Below are positions 1 through 7,540 of a stretch of 41,519 nt of DNA, in pieces (positions within the stretch are counted from its first letter, which is position 1; each line of letters opens with the position of its first letter). The notes below the pieces were generated by a model, which was not told where the DNA came from, searched no databases, and saw only the letters and a program-made list of their open reading frames with translations. Origin of the DNA: Bacteroidales bacterium (lineage in GTDB: Bacteria > Bacteroidota > Bacteroidia > Bacteroidales > F082). The DNA lies in assembly GCA_016282015.1 (NCBI GenBank), contig JAEEJS010000047.1, forward strand, positions 1 to 41,519, written 5' to 3'. Made by a program: the position numbers and the translations under genes.

Positions 1-12
1 CTCTTCATTGTA
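1..12 (-). rRNA. rrs: 16S rRNA, extreme 5' end only (partial)
   Basis: Read on the minus strand, the first bases of the window give TACAATGAAGAG, which is how Bacteroidales 16S rRNA genes begin just before the TTTGATCCTGGCTCAG primer site. The gene therefore continues to the left of the window. Support comes from the upstream sequence, which looks like an rRNA leader with a strong promoter, a boxA-like site and two hairpins. Only about a dozen bases are present, so the exact mature end is not fixed. Confidence 0.72.
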
Positions 13-164
13 TATTGTTGTACTAATAAATTTTTCTGTTCTACCTGGCGGATTCACCTGTTATCTTAGTCTGGAATTGAAAGGTTCCTTACCTTTCAGA
101 CTACTGTTTGGCTCATTGCTTTCAAAGAACTTTCGCAATCTCTGTTTTTCGTGATTGCGGAGTG
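13..164 (-). promoter_or_regulatory. rRNA operon leader with boxA-like site and hairpins
   Basis: This is the untranslated leader between the rRNA promoter and the 16S gene. On the minus strand it contains GTTCTTTGAAAG (119-130), which resembles the boxA antitermination site of rRNA operons. One hairpin is formed by the 7-bp arms CGCAATC and GATTGCG (134-140 and 153-159). A second, longer hairpin pairs 68-73 with 97-102 and 80-85 with 91-96. The second hairpin lies close to the 16S gene and could be part of precursor processing; that role is inference. Confidence 0.6.
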
Positions 165-194
165 CAAAGATACAGTGATTTTTATTCCTGTCAA
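165..194 (-). promoter_or_regulatory. rRNA operon promoter
   Basis: On the minus strand TTGAC (190-194) is followed after 17 bp by TATCTTTG (165-172), a perfect TAnnTTTG -7 element of the Bacteroidota housekeeping sigma factor. It directs transcription into the 16S leader. The flanking sequence up to about 346 is AT-rich, has no gene and shows no strong terminator for the neighbouring gene at 347. Confidence 0.7.
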
Positions 195-346
195 TAAAAA
201 AAATGAAAAATTTTTAAAATATTTTTTCGGTATTGAAATTCAATGAATTGTGATTTGAAATTTTTAAAAAAATGTGAAAAAGGGGGTAAAAAAGCACCAT
301 TTTAGGGGTCAATTTCGGTCTTTTTCGGACCTGTTTTTCACAAAAA

Positions 347-988
347 TTACGCCAAATCCTCCGAAATGAAGAAAATCTTTTTCTCGGACATCTCCATTTT
401 GACCATTCCGATGAGGATAAAATTGACCAAAATCCGCTCCGCCGACCTTTTATTCAGATGCGAAATTTCCATAAATTCGTCGAAGCTTATCTTTCCGTGC
501 TCGTTCAGATAGCGTAGGAGCAGCATTTCCTCGTCTGTGAAGGTGATATTTATGTTGTTTTTGTCGTTTTGGTGTTTCCACACCTTAATTAATATACTAT
601 TGGCGACTATGTTCTCGTCTTTTACGCGTACATACACCTTGTATATATTATTATGGTCGGGTGCCTTGTGCTTGTGATGTCTGCTTTTGGGGATAATCAC
701 CTCCAAAACGGTTTTTCCGTTAATATTCCACTCTTTTGCGGTATATTCCACTTCCGGACGGCAGTACATCTGTGCTGCAGTCTGTATCATATGCTTCTCT
801 TCGTCGGATCTGATGCCGGAAATTGAACCGTTGTCCTTTACACCTATTAATAATCTGCCTCCGTCGGTGTTGGCGAAGGCTACCAGTGAGCGTGCTATCT
901 TCTTGCTGTCGGATACCTCAAACTTGAAATCCAACATCTGGTGCTCGCCTTCGGCTATCAGTTTCTGGATGTGACCTTCCTTTTTCAT
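347..988 (-). CDS. AlbA_2 (Schlafen-like) putative DNA-binding protein
   Basis: The 213-residue protein opens with an AlbA_2 domain (about residues 1-130, formerly called AAA_4). The stretch LDFKFEVSDSKKIARSLVAF and the following FANTDGGRLLIGVKDNG motif are typical of it. The C-terminal part (about 150-213) looks like a winged-helix domain, with an LLLRYLNEHGKISFDEF start. Proteins of this build are thought to bind nucleic acid and act in transcription control, but no precise role is known. It is a single gene facing the rRNA operon. Its -7 box ends only 7 bases from the ATG, so the mRNA is probably almost leaderless. The family call is firm and the function open. Confidence 0.8.
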   Translation of the reverse strand: MKKEGHIQKLIAEGEHQMLDFKFEVSDSKKIARSLVAFANTDGGRLLIGVKDNGSISGIRSDEEKHMIQTAAQMYCRPEVEYTAKEWNINGKTVLEVIIPKSRHHKHKAPDHNNIYKVYVRVKDENIVANSILIKVWKHQNDKNNINITFTDEEMLLLRYLNEHGKISFDEFMEISHLNKRSAERILVNFILIGMVKMEMSEKKIFFISEDLA

Positions 989-995
989 CTTAGTG

Positions 996-1003
996 CAAAA
1001 TTA
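996..1003 (-). promoter_or_regulatory. -7 promoter element for the AlbA_2 gene
   Basis: TAATTTTG on the minus strand matches TAnnTTTG. Only 7 bases separate it from the ATG at 988, so the start of transcription should fall within a few bases of the start codon. Confidence 0.5.
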
Positions 1004-1568
1004 GAAAATTTTTCCCGACGGATAGTATTAAAATGCGATTTTTTGAAAAATTCCGATGGGGTGGGGTGGTGCCCGAAAAAAGCCGTTTTTAGCCGTTTTA
1101 AGCGCATGAATTTTTGGGAGGGTGTGAGGTCTGTTTGGCGTAAAAAATCGTCAGAAATCAAAATTTCATATCTGTAATTTGGTGTAAACTGAAAATCGGG
1201 GCAAAATTTACATAAATAAACATAAGTTTGTAATATATTGATAAACAATAATATATAAAAATGTTAAAGCGTTATTTACAATTGTAAATAAATGTACAAT
1301 AATTTACACAAGTATATCTTAAACAAATTTGAAAGAAATAGTCTAAAATAATTGAAAAACAATAAAATAAGTATATAAATATAAATAAAAACTTTAGAAA
1401 ATATCAAAAAAATTCAAAATCGACAGACATGGCGTAATGTTGCCATAAATTATTGAAATAGAATAAAATAGATTCAAATAAACGAGTGTTTATTGAAGAA
1501 AATCAACGCCGGGTGCATATTTACAAAAATAAATTTGAAATTTCTGACTTTTGTACAAAAATAATTTT
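1004..1568. other. Long AT-rich non-coding gap with a 20-bp palindrome
   Basis: No credible gene is seen between the two diverging genes. Possible reading frames here are short, lysine- and phenylalanine-rich and have no initiation signals. The most notable element is a perfect 20-bp palindrome at 1272-1291 (TTATTTACAATTGTAAATAA). The half-site TTTACA recurs at 1207-1212 and 1303-1308. This arrangement would suit an operator for a dimeric regulator, possibly the XRE protein encoded downstream; that link is inference. Confidence 0.45.
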
Positions 1569-1576
1569 TACTTTTG
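1569..1576 (+). promoter_or_regulatory. Candidate -7 element for the XRE regulator gene
   Basis: TACTTTTG fits TAnnTTTG, with TTG at 1551-1553 upstream (15-bp gap, shorter than usual). It lies 47 bases before the proposed start codon at 1624 and would leave the Shine-Dalgarno inside the transcript. Confidence 0.4.
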
Positions 1577-1623
1577 TAATCTTCAATGAAGTTAAAAACG
1601 AAATTTCAGGAGGGATACTACTT

Positions 1624-2043
1624 ATGGAAACAATTAAGGATCGTCTGGCTCACATCTTAAGAGCGAAAAATCTGACTGCTTCACAGTTCGCTGAATTGAT
1701 GGAAATTCAGCCTTCGAACGTGTCACATTTGCTAAATGGGCGCAACAACCCAAGTCTGGATTTTTTGATCAAATTGAAGGAACTTTTTCCTGAATACAGT
1801 TTCGACTGGATCATCATGGGAAAGAAACCAATTACCATAAACGAGCCAGCTCCTCTGCCCTCTGAAGAGAATCAGATTAAATTCGATGAACCTGTAGTGG
1901 AGGAAGAAACACAGGAGGTGATTCAGGCTATTGATCCGCTGGAAATAGTTGAAAAAACCAATGTTATTGGCGCAAAAGGCTCAATTGAGAAGATGATCCT
2001 AGTCTATGCCGACAAAACTTTTGAAATTTTGGAAAAAAGATAA
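1624..2043 (+). CDS. XRE-family helix-turn-helix transcriptional regulator
   Basis: The protein has 139 residues. Residues 1-60 form a Cro/C1-type helix-turn-helix: KDRLAHILRAKNLTASQFAE, then IQPSNVSHLLNGRNNPSLDF, then a helix ending in FDWIIMGK. The rest is an acidic tail (PVVEEETQEV) and a short conserved-looking C-terminus of unknown function. I chose the ATG at 1624 because AGGAGGG (1608-1614) sits 9 bases before it. The frame stays open back to 1486, but the helix-turn-helix starts immediately after 1624. A strong Shine-Dalgarno is unusual in this phylum and suggests tight translation. Target unknown; the palindrome upstream is a candidate site. Confidence 0.8.
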   Translation: METIKDRLAHILRAKNLTASQFAELMEIQPSNVSHLLNGRNNPSLDFLIKLKELFPEYSFDWIIMGKKPITINEPAPLPSEENQIKFDEPVVEEETQEVIQAIDPLEIVEKTNVIGAKGSIEKMILVYADKTFEILEKR

Positions 2044-2053
2044 AGAATTAATT

Positions 2054-2238
2054 ACTATGCTATAAGCCAAGCCTAATGAATCTAGATTTTCTAGAGATGA
2101 ACGTTTGAATAGTGCCTAATCGGAAACGTTATTCAAAAGATTAAAGACTGTGTGATAAGCCAAGCCTAGAAAACTACGGCTTTCTCGAGCTTGGCGTTCA
2201 CATAGTCTTTAATCACTATATATTAGGGATTCCATAGT
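2054..2238. repeat. Structured intergenic element with two direct repeats and a long hairpin
   Basis: The 14-mer ATAAGCCAAGCCTA occurs twice (2062-2075 and 2155-2168). The second copy lies inside a long hairpin, 2139-2214. Its outer arms, starting GATTAAAGACT and ending AGTCTTTAATC, pair over 17 bp with one G-T pair. Its inner arms pair GCCAAGC with GCTTGGC. Further pairs are TTTGAATA with TATTCAAA (about 2104-2136), and ACTATG (2054-2059) with CATAGT (2233-2238), which would close the whole element. It may end the upstream transcript, be a small RNA, or be a MITE-like repeat. Confidence 0.5.
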
Positions 2239-2280
2239 TAAATAAATATTATAAAAAGGACGTTGTATTCTAAAATTTTG

Positions 2281-2288
2281 TATCTTTG
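2281..2288 (+). promoter_or_regulatory. -7 promoter element of the nrnA-FKBP operon
   Basis: TATCTTTG is a perfect TAnnTTTG match, 23 bases before the nrnA ATG, with TTG at 2263-2265 upstream. It appears to serve nrnA and the three closely spaced FKBP genes after it. Confidence 0.65.
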
Positions 2289-2311
2289 CCAGCTAAATTT
2301 GAAGAATTCCA

Positions 2312-3334
2312 ATGTCTAAAGATTTGTTTCTCAGTACATTTAAGAACTTTATAACACAATATCACAATGTTGTGATAGTTTCGCATGTCAATCCTGACGG
2401 AGATGCCGTGGGTTCGTCTTTGGCGTTCTCATATTTCCTGCAGAAGTTCGGAATTAAAACAAAAGTGATGATTCCCAATGATTTCCCTGGATTTTTGGCA
2501 TGGATGCCAGGAATAGATGAGGTTCTTATCTATGACAAGAATTCTGAAAAAGGTGTTCAGTGTCTGAACGAAACCGATCTGATATGCTATTTGGACTTCA
2601 ATGCTCCGTCTCGTACTGGTTTGATGCACAACGATCTGTGTCATTGCACTAAAACTCCAAAGCTGCTCATAGACCATCACAGAGATGCAGATTTCACTCA
2701 ATTTGCGGCCTATTTGTCGGAAGTTGAAACTTCGAGTACATCTGAACTTGTAGCTGAAATCATTCAGTATCATGGTTTTGACAAGTATTTGGATGACAAT
2801 ATAGCCACTTGCCTGCTGGTTGGAATAATGACTGACACAGGCTCGTTTGCCCATTCCATCTACCATCCTGATACATTTGAGATATGTGGCAAACTGATTT
2901 CACCAACGGTCAATTATCAGTATATACACAGCAAGATATACAACACATTCTCCGAAAACAGAATGCGTCTGTTGGGATATTGCATCAGCAACAGAATGAC
3001 GGTTATGAATGAGTTTAACACCGCCTATATCTATCTGACCAAGAAAGATTTGGAAGATTTTGACTATCAGGTGGGTGATACGGAAGGTGTGGTGAATTTC
3101 CCACTGATGATAGACAGTATCCGAATGGCTGTGTTAATTACTGAACGTCAGGGAGTTATAAGGTTTTCATTCAGATCTAAAGGTGACTTTTCGGTACACG
3201 AGGTGGCCAGAGCTCATTTCAATGGCGGTGGTCATTTGAATGCTGCCGGAGGGACACTCAACTGCACCATAGAACAGGCTATTGAGAAGTTTTTACAGGT
3301 TGTGCCTCAATATAAATCATTGTTGACCAAATAA
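2312..3334 (+). CDS. nrnA: DHH-family phosphoesterase, NrnA-like (oligoribonuclease / pAp phosphatase)
   Basis: This cytoplasmic enzyme has 340 residues, the usual NrnA length. It would degrade very short RNAs to mononucleotides and hydrolyse 3'-phosphoadenosine 5'-phosphate. The DHH domain has the metal motif NPDGDAVGSS near residue 27 and LIDHHRDADF near 118. The DHHA1 domain ends with the substrate-binding NGGGHLNAAGG near 303. The stop codon overlaps the next start (TAATG), so the first FKBP gene is probably translationally coupled. In Bacteroidota an NrnA-like gene next to GldI-type FKBP lipoproteins is a familiar arrangement. Family call is firm; the exact substrate preference is inferred. 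Confidence 0.92.
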   Translation: MSKDLFLSTFKNFITQYHNVVIVSHVNPDGDAVGSSLAFSYFLQKFGIKTKVMIPNDFPGFLAWMPGIDEVLIYDKNSEKGVQCLNETDLICYLDFNAPSRTGLMHNDLCHCTKTPKLLIDHHRDADFTQFAAYLSEVETSSTSELVAEIIQYHGFDKYLDDNIATCLLVGIMTDTGSFAHSIYHPDTFEICGKLISPTVNYQYIHSKIYNTFSENRMRLLGYCISNRMTVMNEFNTAYIYLTKKDLEDFDYQVGDTEGVVNFPLMIDSIRMAVLITERQGVIRFSFRSKGDFSVHEVARAHFNGGGHLNAAGGTLNCTIEQAIEKFLQVVPQYKSLLTK

Positions 3335-3888
3335 TGTTGAGGGTTGGGTTGAAAATAACGGCTGTAATTGCGGGATTGGGCATAATGTTGGCCTTATCTT
3401 CTTGTGAAGAAGGGGATAGGAGCCGTGATAGACAGCCTGTAAGCCCCAAGGTGCAGAAGGAGAATGTGGAGGAGGCCAATAGGAATCTGGTGAAACTGGA
3501 GAGGGAAATGATAGACGAATATGTCAGAAAAAGCGGATTGGATTTTGTGGAGACAGGCACTGGATTGCGTTATTTTATTGAAAATAAGGGAGATGACGAG
3601 CTTATAAAGCAGGGCGATATAGTGACTATGGAGTATGAAATGCGTCTGATGGATGGAGAATTGCTGTACAGCTCGGATAAAGACGGATTGAAGGTGTTTC
3701 TGGTTGGCAGAGGCGGAGTTGAAAGCGGATTGGAGGAAGCAGTGCTGCATCTGCATAAAAACGATAAGGCCATAGTGATTATTCCTTCGCATCTGGCTCA
3801 CGGCTTGGCTGGTGACGGCAAAAGGATACCGGCGCGAAGCACTTTGGTTTACACATTGAAAATAATTGATAATCAAAATAAAAAGTAG
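3334..3888 (+). CDS. Single-domain FKBP-like lipoprotein (GldI-like)
   Basis: The 184-residue protein starts with a lipoprotein signal peptide ending in LALSSC, so it should be anchored in the membrane facing the periplasm. A charged helix (about 40-75) leads to one FKBP fold (about 80-180). Active-site positions of peptidyl-prolyl isomerases are not kept: the usual FDSS is LYSS and the floor tryptophan is Leu in VESGLEEA. It may therefore be a chaperone rather than an active isomerase. It resembles GldI of gliding bacteria in size, lipobox and neighbourhood. The ATG overlaps the nrnA stop codon by one base. It is the first of three FKBP genes in a row. Confidence 0.82.
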   Translation: MLRVGLKITAVIAGLGIMLALSSCEEGDRSRDRQPVSPKVQKENVEEANRNLVKLEREMIDEYVRKSGLDFVETGTGLRYFIENKGDDELIKQGDIVTMEYEMRLMDGELLYSSDKDGLKVFLVGRGGVESGLEEAVLHLHKNDKAIVIIPSHLAHGLAGDGKRIPARSTLVYTLKIIDNQNKK

Positions 3889-3903
3889 TAAAATTTTAAA
3901 ATC

Positions 3904-4773
3904 ATGAAGAAATCATTATTGATGGTGACAGCAATCTGCATGATGCTGTCAGTATTCACAGGCTGCAATAACAATGCGCCTAAAGGCTACAAAGCCACAA
4001 AGAACGGTCTTTATTATCATTTTCACGAGATGAATCAGGGCGAGTTGCCGAATATTGGCGATTTGATCGAGCTGACAATCTCTTGCACTGTTAACGACAC
4101 AACACCGATTATTCCGGCTTCGAAGAACATCCTGCAACTGGCAGCTCCTGCGTTCCAGTCAGATTTCATGGAGGGTGTCGCAATGATGCATAGAGGTGAT
4201 TCAGCCACATTCATCACCAACATCGATTCTACATTCAAATACACTTTTAATGTTCCACAACTTCCCGAGGAATTCAACAGCACTGACGTTATGAGATTTG
4301 AAGTGAAAGTGCTTGATTTCTATCCGGAAAGTGAATATGTTAACAAAATGGTCGAAGGTATCAAGAAAAATCATCCAGAGGAGACAGAGCGCGCTTACGC
4401 TGAAATGCAGCAGTATTTTGCCGTTAATCACATTGTTGCAACTCCTACGGCATCAGGTCTTTACTATGTGATGACCTCAGAAGGTAACGGTGAAATGCCT
4501 AAGCATGGCGATATGGTTAAAGTCCATTACACAGGCAAACTTATGGACGGCACAGTGTTTGACTCATCTATCGAGCGTGGCGAACCTATTGAGTTCCCTC
4601 TCGGAGTGGGTTATGTGATCCCAGGTTGGGACGAAGGCATCATGCTGATGTCAAAAGGCGAGAAGGGTGTGCTTTACATCCCTTACTATCTCGGTTATGG
4701 TGACAGAGGCGCCGGTGGAGTCATCCCTCCGTTTGCAAACTTGATTTTTGAAGTTGAACTTGTTGATTTTTAA
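3904..4773 (+). CDS. Two-domain FKBP-type peptidyl-prolyl isomerase lipoprotein
   Basis: The 289-residue protein has a signal peptide with lipobox VFTGC. The N-terminal FKBP domain (about 30-140) is degenerate. The C-terminal domain (about 190-289) is canonical: [16 protein letters not shown], then [11 protein letters not shown] with the active-site Trp, then YLGYGD and a terminal FEVELVDF. This is the only FKBP domain of the operon with an intact active site, so isomerase activity on periplasmic proteins is likely to reside here. It starts 15 bases after the previous gene, and the third FKBP gene follows 6 bases later. Precise clients are unknown. Confidence 0.9.
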   Translation: MKKSLLMVTAICMMLSVFTGCNNNAPKGYKATKNGLYYHFHEMNQGELPNIGDLIELTISCTVNDTTPIIPASKNILQLAAPAFQSDFMEGVAMMHRGDSATFITNIDSTFKYTFNVPQLPEEFNSTDVMRFEVKVLDFYPESEYVNKMVEGIKKNHPEETERAYAEMQQYFAVNHIVATPTASGLYYVMTSEGNGEMPKHGDMVKVHYTGKLMDGTVFDSSIERGEPIEFPLGVGYVIPGWDEGIMLMSKGEKGVLYIPYYLGYGDRGAGGVIPPFANLIFEVELVDF

Positions 4774-4779
4774 TCTAAT

Positions 4780-6102
4780 ATGAGAAGACTGCCATTATAC
4801 CTTCTGTGTCTGACAGCTTGTTTGCTGCTGGCTTCATGCGAGAAGGCTACATTTAAAGGTTTCAAAAAAATGGACAATGGAGCTCAAATGCAGTTCCATA
4901 TAGTCCATAATGATGCCGAAAAACCTCTGATAGGCGATCATGTTTTGGTGGATTACAGACAAAGTCTGGGCGATTCACTGATTTATGACAGCGCTTGGGA
5001 TGAGGAGTCTATCGAGCTTGAAGTGACAGAATCTTCATTCGTGGGAGATATGATGGCAGCTCTTTTGAATATGCATTTAAACGATTCGGCATCGGTGGCA
5101 TTCCTGATAGACTCTATGTGTATCAAGGCATTGGGAATGGAGGCTGTGCCGGGTTACCTGAAGGCCGGGACGCCTATTTTCACCGATATCAGGTTGAAGG
5201 AAATAATCCCAGCCGAAGAGGTCGCAGCCCGTCGTGCTGCATTGCTTTCAAACATGCGTCAAGACGAGGAGGATCGTCTGGCGATGTATTATTCAGATGA
5301 AAAGAATACTATCACCGAGTCGGGGCTTATCATATTGAGTGTCAAAGGTAAAGGACGTGGCCCTAAAGATGGCGAGGTGATGAAAATCAACTTCAACCTT
5401 ATAACTCTGGACGGCGACACTGTGCTCGATTTATACGGCAGAGAGCCTGTGGCAACGCTTTGCGGCGATGAAGACCTTGGAGAAGGTTTCGCCGAGGCCT
5501 TGCGTTATGTGCCGGCAGGAGGCGAGGGTCATTTTGTGATACCATCAAAGCTGGCTTTTGACAGCGTGGGTGTCACCGAAATGATTCTGCCTTATACCTC
5601 ATTCATATTGAATGTCAACAACACCGCAATTATGTCGATGGCTGAATATGAAGAGGAGGAGAGAATCCGTGAAGAAGTTGAAAACGTAAAGAACCAAAAA
5701 CGTCTGGAGGAAGAACCTGCCAGAATAGCGAAATTTGTGAAAGATTTCGACATTAAAGTACAGCCCAGCGAGACGGGCGTGTATTATTTGGAGATTAAGA
5801 CAGGCACAGGCGCTTATGTCGATAACGGCGATCTGGTCTCCATCCACTACAATTTGTACAACATAGACAACAAACTCATAGAGTCTAGCTATAATGGCGA
5901 ACCTCTGCAGTTTATCTTCGGTAGCGGAGATATGGTGCCAGGCATAGAAGAAGGTGTTTCTCACATGAGAGTGGGAGGCAAGTCGACCATAATAGTGCCG
6001 TCAAAGATGGGATTTGGAGAGGTCGCGATAGACAAGGAACTTCCGGCTTATTCAACCGTTATTTTTGATCTGGAGCTTGTTGACGTTCAGAAGTCTCGCT
6101 AG
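4780..6102 (+). CDS. Three-domain FKBP-like lipoprotein
   Basis: The 440-residue protein has a lipoprotein signal peptide (lipobox LLASC) and three successive FKBP-like domains, about 25-145, 165-290 and 335-440. A charged coiled-coil-like linker rich in Glu, Arg and Lys (about 287-320) joins the second and third. The third domain is closest to the family (SIHYNLYNID, MVPGIEEG, FGEVAIDKELP), but the active-site Trp is Ile. All three domains look inactive as isomerases, which suggests a periplasmic chaperone or scaffold. Its last 44 bases overlap the end of the convergent polysaccharide gene. Domain number was judged by eye. Confidence 0.82.
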   Translation: MRRLPLYLLCLTACLLLASCEKATFKGFKKMDNGAQMQFHIVHNDAEKPLIGDHVLVDYRQSLGDSLIYDSAWDEESIELEVTESSFVGDMMAALLNMHLNDSASVAFLIDSMCIKALGMEAVPGYLKAGTPIFTDIRLKEIIPAEEVAARRAALLSNMRQDEEDRLAMYYSDEKNTITESGLIILSVKGKGRGPKDGEVMKINFNLITLDGDTVLDLYGREPVATLCGDEDLGEGFAEALRYVPAGGEGHFVIPSKLAFDSVGVTEMILPYTSFILNVNNTAIMSMAEYEEEERIREEVENVKNQKRLEEEPARIAKFVKDFDIKVQPSETGVYYLEIKTGTGAYVDNGDLVSIHYNLYNIDNKLIESSYNGEPLQFIFGSGDMVPGIEEGVSHMRVGGKSTIIVPSKMGFGEVAIDKELPAYSTVIFDLELVDVQKSR

Positions 6103-7540
6103 TTTCATAGAAATTTTCCTTATCGGCGTGGAAACAGTCAATGGCTGTTATTATCGCCATGCAGCTCCAGACAGGTATCGCGAGTTTGTCGGTATCCAGG
6201 AAGTTGTTGAGAGTGCCGTGCACGTAATAGCCCAGCAGGGCGAGTGTGGCGCCCAAAACCAGCACTTTTGACTCTTTGTTCTTTGCTCTGCGATAGGTCA
6301 TAAGGCCGCAATACATGAAGGTGACCACTATGGCTACAACTATGAGCGAGCCAGGCAGTCCCTGTTCGGCCAAAGCACCTATGTATTCGCTGTGGGCGTT
6401 GCCCATATCGCCAGAGTTGGTGCTGATGATGGTCTTGTTCTTCGACTCCTGGAAAGGAGCGTATACAAACTGGTAAGTGCCCGGACCCCAACCTACAAGC
6501 GGTCTCTCCTTGAACATTCTGATGGCTGAATTCCAGCGGTTAATGCGCTCCAAATTGGAGGCGTCAGTGGAAATGTTGGTCATAGACTGAATGTTCTCCA
6601 CAATGTTGCCAGAGGCGTCCTGGTCGTTTTTGGAGAGAGAATCGAATATTTGCTGTTGGAATGTGAAGAAAAGTCCGATAAGCACAACGGAAATCACCGC
6701 TATGTATTTGAACTTTATCTTGAGCAGCACGCAGGCAAGCACTCCCAAAGCCACTATAAGGCTAATCCATGAGGCACGGCAGTAGGAGAGGACTATAGCC
6801 ATAAGCAGCAGCAAAAGCACTGCAACAACGCCCAATTTCACAGGTTTCTTGAGGTTAGGCATGAACAGATATGCCGCGCAAAGTATGATGTAGATGGCCA
6901 AAGCCGCTCCGTAGGCTGTATGGTCATTGTAGAACGGAGTCATTACCCAGTGGGCTGTGTCACCGTCAAAACCGTGGGATGCGTGGTTGATTATGGTGTA
7001 GAATACCACTATCACAAGGCCGGCAATGTAACACCATACGAAACGGTTGATGTTTTTCGGATCTTTGAACAACAGGGCGCACAGGAAATAAGCCGGCACC
7101 ACGAACCACAGGCGCGAAACGAAGAATTTCAATGAAACTATAGGCAATTCGCTTGTGACGGTGGTGAATATCATCCATATAAACATTATGTAAATCACCA
7201 CTGATATCGGATGACGCGCTATCTGAAGGTCGAATTTGCGCTCATAGATGTATTTGGCAATCACAAGCACCAGCACGGCGGCAAGCATAGGCTCGGCCGG
7301 CAATGATAGCGCCAGTTGCACGTCTAACGACTGTATGTTGATTGACAGAGGGGTCAGGAAGGAGATGAGGAGTAAGACTTTATCCAAAGAGTACACGTAA
7401 AGCAGGAGTATACCCAGCACAGCCGGCAAGGCGAACGCAAGATAAGTGTCTTTCTTGACAACAAAATACAGCCCCACCGCGACGAAAGCCGCCGCAATCA
7501 GGTATAATGCCGCTGTCTTTACGTATTTATTGGATAACAT
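6059..7540 (-). CDS. O-antigen polymerase/ligase family membrane protein (Wzy_C)
   Basis: The 493-residue inner-membrane protein has about a dozen hydrophobic segments and a large periplasmic loop (about 300-390). That loop contains GWGPGTYQF and AHSEYIGALAEQGLPG, the signature of the Wzy_C / WaaL family. Such proteins polymerise repeat units of surface polysaccharide or ligate them to lipid A core; sequence alone does not separate the two. It is the last gene of a minus-strand group with two Wzz-like chain-length proteins. Its ATG overlaps the preceding stop codon (TAATG). Its 3' end runs 44 bases into the convergent FKBP gene, so the two transcripts overlap tail to tail. Confidence 0.85.
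   Translation of the reverse strand: MLSNKYVKTAALYLIAAAFVAVGLYFVVKKDTYLAFALPAVLGILLLYVYSLDKVLLLISFLTPLSINIQSLDVQLALSLPAEPMLAAVLVLVIAKYIYERKFDLQIARHPISVVIYIMFIWMIFTTVTSELPIVSLKFFVSRLWFVVPAYFLCALLFKDPKNINRFVWCYIAGLVIVVFYTIINHASHGFDGDTAHWVMTPFYNDHTAYGAALAIYIILCAAYLFMPNLKKPVKLGVVAVLLLLLMAIVLSYCRASWISLIVALGVLACVLLKIKFKYIAVISVVLIGLFFTFQQQIFDSLSKNDQDASGNIVENIQSMTNISTDASNLERINRWNSAIRMFKERPLVGWGPGTYQFVYAPFQESKNKTIISTNSGDMGNAHSEYIGALAEQGLPGSLIVVAIVVTFMYCGLMTYRRAKNKESKVLVLGATLALLGYYVHGTLNNFLDTDKLAIPVWSCMAIITAIDCFHADKENFYETSETSERQQAPDQK

Noticed and set aside
189..346. Possible terminator downstream of the AlbA_2 gene
   Set aside because: The only pairing seen (GGTC/GACC) is 4 bp and weak; the AT-rich stretch shows no convincing hairpin with a T-run.
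985..1248. An 87-codon minus-strand frame upstream of the AlbA_2 gene
   Set aside because: It runs through the promoter and start of the real gene, has unusual composition and no initiation signal.
1486..1623. Upstream extension of the XRE regulator
   Set aside because: The added 46 residues are AT-driven; a strong Shine-Dalgarno and the family N-terminus both point to 1624.
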